DNA of 35,950 bases. It comes from Gomphosphaeria aponina SAG 52.96 = DSM 107014 (GTDB taxonomy: Bacteria > Cyanobacteriota > Cyanobacteriia > Cyanobacteriales > Gomphosphaeriaceae). Of the stretch, positions 31,775 through 35,950 are shown piece after piece. A program made the position numbers and the translations under genes. The stretch lies in contig JADQBC010000025.1 of the NCBI GenBank assembly GCA_016903655.1, positions 1 to 35,950 of the forward strand, in the 5' to 3' direction. Position 1 is the stretch's first letter; each line of letters begins with the position of its first letter. The notes under the pieces are model-generated. The model worked only from the letters and a program-made list of their open reading frames with translations. It was not told the DNA's origin and did no database searches.

Positions 31775-33340
31775 GTGGTTAACTCAAATAAAAATCCCTG
31801 TAAAAAAATGTTGACAAAACGCTTAATTTCTTTCTTTTTCTTTTTCTTACTTGTTTGGACTTCTCTGGCTCGAGGGGCATATTCTCAGCCTCATCCTGTT
31901 TATAATTTAGCAACATCAGATATGATGCTTGAGAGGGTAAGCTCACGCATCACTGAGTTTACCCTCGATAATGGCCTGAAATTCATTGTCCTCGAAAATC
32001 ATCAAGCTCCCGTAATCTCTTTTGTTACTTATGCCAATGTGGGTGGGGTTAATGAACCTGATGGTAAAACTGGTGTTGCTCATTTCCTCGAACATTTGGC
32101 TTTTAAGGGTACGAAGCAAATTGGCACAACAAATTACCAGGCTGAAACACTGGTGTTAGATAGTTTAGATCAAGTCTGGAAGCAAATTAAAGCGGCTCAA
32201 GCGGCAGGTAAAGAGGAAGAAGTAACTAAACTACAACAAACATTCAAGCAACTGGAAGCGGAAGCGGCTGAATATGTTATCCAAAATGAGTTTGGTCAAA
32301 TAGTTGAATCTTTTGGGGGAGTAGGTTTAAATGCTGCTACTTCGGCTGATGCTACTACCTATTTCTACTCTTTCCCTTCCAATAAATTGGAACTTTGGAT
32401 GTCTCTGGAGTCTGAACGTTTCTTAGAACCTGTATTTCGAGAATTTTATAAAGAACAACAAGTGATTTTAGAAGAACGTCGTCTCCGTACTGATAATTCT
32501 CCTATTGGTCAAATGATTGAGGCGTTTCTGGATACAGCTTTTACACAACATCCCTATAAACGCCCAGTGATAGGCTATCCTGAAGATATTGCTAATCTTA
32601 CTCGCAATGATGTTCAGCAGTTTTTCGATACTTACTACGGCCCTTCTAATTTAACCCTCGCGCTTGTGGGTGATGTAAATCCAACACAGGTAAAACAACT
32701 GGCTGAGGTTTATTTTGGGCGCTATCAACCATTACCTTCTCCTCAGTCAGTAACTACGGTGGAACCAGTACAAACACAAAGGCGAGAAGTAACTTTAAAG
32801 TTACCTTCCCAACCCTGGTATCTCGAAGGCTATCATCGCGGGGGAATTAATGATCCTGACCATGCTGTTTATCAGATTATCTCTGCTATTCTCAGCAATG
32901 GCCGCACTTCTCGTCTTTATCGCTCTTTGGTGGAAGAAAAACAGGTTGCTCTCACTGCTCAAGGATTTAGTGGTTTTCCTGGGGATAAATATCCTAATTT
33001 AATGATTTTTTATGCCCTAACTGCTCCCTCTCAAACGGTTGATGATGTGGCAGTAGCTCTTAATTTGGAAATTGAACGTTTGAAAACTGAACCTGTTTCT
33101 GAAGCGGAGTTGGAGCGGGTGAAAACTCAAGCTAGAGCGGGTTTATTGCGTACTTTGGATTCTAATATGGGCATGGCGCGATTATTGGCAGAGTATGAGG
33201 CAAAAACTGGCAGTTGGCGTAATTTGTTTACCCAATTACAGGCCCAGTCTTCTGTTTCTGCTGCTGATGTTCAACGGGTATCTCAATCTACTTTTACTCC
33301 CGAAAATCTCACTATTGGTCGTTTATTACCTTCTTCTTAA
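31775..33340 (+). CDS. M16-family zinc metallopeptidase, catalytic subunit
   Basis: The 521-residue secreted or membrane-bound peptidase has a signal helix (LISFFFFFLLVWTSLARGAYS) and the inverted zinc motif HxxEH as H103-FLE-H107 in GVAHFLEHLAFKGT. A helical insertion (about 125-165) follows, then SLESERFLEPVFREFYKEQQVILEERR, typical of the third ligand region. The C-terminal half carries the substrate-binding pattern SNGRTSRLYRSLVEEKQVAL. It pairs with the non-catalytic homolog at 34113-35582, as in bacterial heterodimeric M16B proteases. GTG 31775 is used, 4 bases after AGGA; ATG 31808 is a plausible alternative. Confidence 0.92.
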   Translation: MVNSNKNPCKKMLTKRLISFFFFFLLVWTSLARGAYSQPHPVYNLATSDMMLERVSSRITEFTLDNGLKFIVLENHQAPVISFVTYANVGGVNEPDGKTGVAHFLEHLAFKGTKQIGTTNYQAETLVLDSLDQVWKQIKAAQAAGKEEEVTKLQQTFKQLEAEAAEYVIQNEFGQIVESFGGVGLNAATSADATTYFYSFPSNKLELWMSLESERFLEPVFREFYKEQQVILEERRLRTDNSPIGQMIEAFLDTAFTQHPYKRPVIGYPEDIANLTRNDVQQFFDTYYGPSNLTLALVGDVNPTQVKQLAEVYFGRYQPLPSPQSVTTVEPVQTQRREVTLKLPSQPWYLEGYHRGGINDPDHAVYQIISAILSNGRTSRLYRSLVEEKQVALTAQGFSGFPGDKYPNLMIFYALTAPSQTVDDVAVALNLEIERLKTEPVSEAELERVKTQARAGLLRTLDSNMGMARLLAEYEAKTGSWRNLFTQLQAQSSVSAADVQRVSQSTFTPENLTIGRLLPSS

Positions 33341-33342
33341 TT

Positions 33343-33774
33343 ATGTCAAAGCGCAGAGTTATCTTGGATTTACCTGTTTCTGTTTTTCAACAATTAACTG
33401 AATTAGCTAAGGCCAAAAATCAATCTATTGAAGCAGTTGCTGCTCAAACTCTTGCTATTAATTTACCTCCGACTCAGAAAAAAATCTGGCAACGGGATGA
33501 GGTACTCGCTATTATTGCTGCACATCGGGAAGAGTTGCAATCAATGGGAGTTAAATCTCTGGAATTATTTGGTTCAGTAGCTAGGAATGAAGCTAATGCA
33601 GATAGTGATGTGGATTTTTTAGTGGAATTTGATCGCCCAGTAGGTTTTAAATTCTTTCAAGTGCAATATTTTTTAGAAGATCTACTGGGTTGTCCAGTGG
33701 ATTTAGGAAGTCGAAAAGCTTTAAAAGAACATTTACGCGAACCTGTATTGGAGGATGTGATTCATGCCTTCTAG
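33343..33774 (+). CDS. mntA: MntA-type nucleotidyltransferase antitoxin with N-terminal RHH-like extension
   Basis: The 143-residue protein has a minimal nucleotidyltransferase domain with the GSx10DxD motif exactly as required: G77-S78 and D89/D91 in FGSVARNEANADSDVDFLVE, and a third Asp at 120 in CPVDLG. In the MntA-HepT system this enzyme transfers AMP groups to a Tyr of HepT and blocks the toxin. Residues 1-45 (RRVILDLPVSVFQQLTELAK, then SIEAVAAQTL) look like a ribbon-helix-helix DNA-binding segment fused in front, which could autoregulate. It starts 2 bp after the M16 gene and overlaps hepT by 11 bp. Confidence 0.88.
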   Translation: MSKRRVILDLPVSVFQQLTELAKAKNQSIEAVAAQTLAINLPPTQKKIWQRDEVLAIIAAHREELQSMGVKSLELFGSVARNEANADSDVDFLVEFDRPVGFKFFQVQYFLEDLLGCPVDLGSRKALKEHLREPVLEDVIHAF

Positions 33775-34126
33775 AGATTGGCCATTAAGAATTAATGATA
33801 TTCTGCAATCCATTGCAGCAATTCAACAGCGTATAGCGGGTATGACGTTTGAGGAATTTCAAAAGGATGAAACGATAATTAAAGCCATCCTCTACGACTT
33901 TATTATCATTGGTGAAGCTTCCATTAATGTCCCTGCTGAAATTCAATTTTCCTCCCCCAATATACCTTGGGGATTGATGAGAGATGCTCGCAATCTCATA
34001 GCTCACGAATATTTTCGGATAAACCTAGACGTAATTTGGGATATCATAAGAAATGATTTGCCTCCCTTAGTTCCACAATTACAAAATTTACTAGAGACAG
34101 AAGAAGGAAATAATGCAGTTAATTAA
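33764..34126 (+). CDS. hepT: HepT-family toxin (HEPN RNase)
   Basis: The 120-residue all-helical HEPN protein has the catalytic and AMP-acceptor motif Rx4HxY at R76-NLIA-H81-E-Y83 in LMRDARNLIAHEYF. The usual IGEA segment of HepT is present (FIIIGEASINVP). HepT proteins cleave RNA unless AMPylated by MntA. The start ATG lies inside the end of mntA, and its last codons overlap the start of the next M16 gene by 14 bp, so all four genes are read as one coupled unit. Confidence 0.9.
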   Translation: MPSRDWPLRINDILQSIAAIQQRIAGMTFEEFQKDETIIKAILYDFIIIGEASINVPAEIQFSSPNIPWGLMRDARNLIAHEYFRINLDVIWDIIRNDLPPLVPQLQNLLETEEGNNAVN

Positions 34127-35582
34127 CAAAAAAAACCCTGGCTGGCTGGGATTACTTTTAATAACTCTGTTGCTAGTTTTACTTTTGCGTAATCGGGCAA
34201 TGGCATCAGGTGCTAGACATTTTACTGAGTTGGAGTTTCCTCCTCTCCCAGAAATTCAGTTACCTGAGTATGAACGCTATCAACTCCCTAATGGGATGGT
34301 AGTTTATCTCATGGAAGATCATGAACTTCCGCTGGTGAGTGGGAGTGCAATTATTCGTACTGGTTCCCGTTTAGAACCCCCACATCAGGTGGGTTTGGCG
34401 GAATTAACAGGAACTGTAATGCGTAGCGGTGGCACATTGGAACACCCTGCGGCTGAGTTAAATGAAATGTTGGAACAACGGGCGGCAATTGTGGAAACGA
34501 GCATTGATACTACTTCGGGTAATGCTGGTTTTAATACTTTGAGTGAAGATTTACCAACTGTGTTTAATTTATTCGCTGAGGTACTTCGTTCTCCTGCTTT
34601 TGCTGAAGAACAATTGTTGTTAGCTAAAACTCAATTACAAGGTCAAATTGCTCGTCGGAATGATGACCCTGGGGATATTGCTAGTCGGGAATTTAGTAAG
34701 TTGATTTATGGCAATACTAGCCCCTATGGTCGCACTGTAGAATATACAACTCTTGCTAATATTTCCCGTGCAGATGTGATTGACTTTTATCAAAGTTATT
34801 TTCGTCCTGATGGGATAATTTTGGGCATTGTTGGGGATTTTGAATCAACAAAAATGAAGGAGTTAATTGCACAAACTTTTGCAGATTGGCAACCTCCATC
34901 AAGGACTATAATTGAGGAATTAGTTTCTCCTTCCCAGGAAAACTTAGGCGGGATCTTTTTTGTGGAACAGCCTCAATTAACTCAAAGTAATATTCTTTTG
35001 GGTCATCTTGGTGGGCAGTTAGATAATCCTGATTATCCTGCATTATCTGTTTTAAATGGTGTATTGAATGGGTTTGGCGGTCGTTTGTTTAAAGAAGTGC
35101 GATCGCGTCAGGGTCTTGCTTATTCTGTCTATGGTTTTTGGAGTCCCAGTTATGACTATCCTGGTCTTTTTATTGCTGGGGGACAAACTCGCTCTGAGGC
35201 TACTGTTGCTTTTGTTCAATCTATTCTTACTGAAATTGATAAACTGCGTACAACTCCTATTACTCCAGAAGAATTAGCCTATGCTCAAGAGAAAACTCTC
35301 AATTCTTTTGTGTTTAATTTTGAACAACCTAGTCAAACTCTTTCCCGTTTAATGGGTTATGAATATTTTGGCTATCCCGCAGATTTTATCTTTCAATATC
35401 AGCGTGGAGTCAAAGCTACTACTATTGAAGATATCCAGCGTGTGGCTCAACAATATCTCAACCCTGAGCAAATTGTTACTTTGGTTGTGGGTAATGCTAA
35501 TGAAATTAAACCGCCTCTTACTCACCTGAATCCAGATGTAAAATTGGTTGATATTTCTATTCCTGAACCTCAAAAAAGTTAA
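34113..35582 (+). CDS. M16-family peptidase homolog, non-catalytic subunit
   Basis: The 489-residue secreted protein has a signal or anchor helix (LGLLLITLLLVLLL) and the M16 fold. At the place of the HxxEH zinc site it reads GLAELTGTVMRSGGT, so the zinc ligands are lost. The substrate-binding R/Y region is kept (GGRLFKEVRSRQGLAYSVYG). This is the standard division of labour in bacterial M16B heterodimers, with the active subunit encoded at 31775-33340. The start ATG follows AGAAGGA. Its 14-bp overlap with hepT implies translational coupling to the toxin gene. Confidence 0.92.
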   Translation: MQLINKKNPGWLGLLLITLLLVLLLRNRAMASGARHFTELEFPPLPEIQLPEYERYQLPNGMVVYLMEDHELPLVSGSAIIRTGSRLEPPHQVGLAELTGTVMRSGGTLEHPAAELNEMLEQRAAIVETSIDTTSGNAGFNTLSEDLPTVFNLFAEVLRSPAFAEEQLLLAKTQLQGQIARRNDDPGDIASREFSKLIYGNTSPYGRTVEYTTLANISRADVIDFYQSYFRPDGIILGIVGDFESTKMKELIAQTFADWQPPSRTIIEELVSPSQENLGGIFFVEQPQLTQSNILLGHLGGQLDNPDYPALSVLNGVLNGFGGRLFKEVRSRQGLAYSVYGFWSPSYDYPGLFIAGGQTRSEATVAFVQSILTEIDKLRTTPITPEELAYAQEKTLNSFVFNFEQPSQTLSRLMGYEYFGYPADFIFQYQRGVKATTIEDIQRVAQQYLNPEQIVTLVVGNANEIKPPLTHLNPDVKLVDISIPEPQKS

Positions 35583-35644
35583 AGGTTTCCTGTCATTAGT
35601 CATGGTACTGGCAATAAAAAAAGTTCTTGGGAGTCAGGCCATGT

Positions 35645-35791
35645 ATGGATAAGCTAAATCAGTACAGAGAAATTATTCAAAAAATCCTCAAGGATTATAG
35701 CGATCGCCGCTCAGATGAACTCGTGGAATCTCAGACAATTTTTGATATAGAGCGAGATCACTATCAAATAGTAAATGTGCGATTCGTTTAG
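35645..35791 (+). pseudogene. xisI: Truncated xisI (fdxN-element excision controlling factor)
   Basis: The ATG at 35645 starts MDKLNQYREIIQKILKDYS and continues VESQTIFDIERDHYQIVNV, the N-terminal half of XisI-family proteins. It then leaves the family sequence and stops at 35789, giving 48 residues against the usual 110 or so. No matching C-terminal half (of the type HLDIKDGKIWIQ) was found before the window end, and no xisH is next to it. XisH/XisI pairs are multicopy accessory genes in filamentous cyanobacteria. Confidence 0.75.
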
Positions 35792-35950
35792 GCGAAAATG
35801 ATGGGATCTAACCTGGGGTGTTGATTTTGACTAAAATTAGGGTGAATAAATTCATGCTAATTTTCTATAGCAAAGTTTTATCAAATTCTGTGAGTTCCAT
35901 GGCTCACCAGGGAATAAATTACCTGGCTAATAGCTCAAGTCCTCTAAAGA
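35792..35950. other. Non-coding tail of the window
   Basis: This stretch after the xisI fragment has no convincing gene or RNA on either strand. One frame from ATG 35853 stays open to the edge but resembles nothing I know. CCAGG/CCTGG at about 35907-35925 could form a weak hairpin. Confidence 0.4.

Overview
The window comes from a cyanobacterium. Evidence is a photosystem II cytochrome c-550 gene (psbV), a CruP-type carotenoid cyclase, a cyanoexosortase with its partner protein, the cyanobacterial order rimP-nusA-ylxR-infB, and frequent HIP1 octamers (GCGATCGC). Heptamer short tandem repeats, a XisI fragment and many toxin-antitoxin remnants suit a filamentous, repeat-rich lineage. The genus cannot be named from sequence alone. 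No rRNA or tRNA gene was seen.

Layout. Positions 1-1368 (minus) hold two tandem membrane-anchored coiled-coil proteins with related N-termini; the first runs off the left edge and carries arrays of short acidic peptide repeats. A family 2 glycosyltransferase and cruP follow on the minus strand, with psbV divergent from cruP. From 14185 down to 4845 lies a minus-strand surface-polysaccharide and export block: two peptide-type ABC permeases, a sugar aminotransferase, an Rpn-like nuclease, cyanoexosortase B, its associated protein, a Wza-like export protein and a Wzc-like chain-length protein. A MITE-like element and a 100-bp tandem repeat interrupt this block at 8301-8619. Next, on the plus strand, are a TpsB outer-membrane transporter and an overlapping CHAT-TPR protease with a clear terminator. 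A PEP-CTERM protein, a likely exosortase substrate, sits directly downstream on the opposite strand.

The stretch 19651-27361 is core genome: a conserved membrane protein, a stand-alone DUF1400 protein, a small conserved protein, and infB, ylxR, nusA and rimP in one minus-strand run with an attenuator-like terminator in front of rimP. From 27.6 to 29.4 kb lies a degraded accessory island. It holds a large palindrome, a structured RNA with a pseudoknot that resembles an IscB omega RNA (HEARO) but has no iscB beside it, at least three broken antitoxin fragments, a HicB antitoxin with a truncated HicA, and a TraG/VirD4 coupling-protein fragment on the other strand.

The right end holds an unknown membrane protein and a TetR regulator (minus), then a tight plus-strand operon in which a MntA-HepT toxin-antitoxin pair sits between the catalytic and non-catalytic halves of an M16 peptidase pair. 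A XisI fragment follows. The most unusual items are the orphan omega-like RNA, the toxin-antitoxin module inside the M16 operon, the CHAT/TpsB pair and the repeat-built coiled-coil protein at the left edge.
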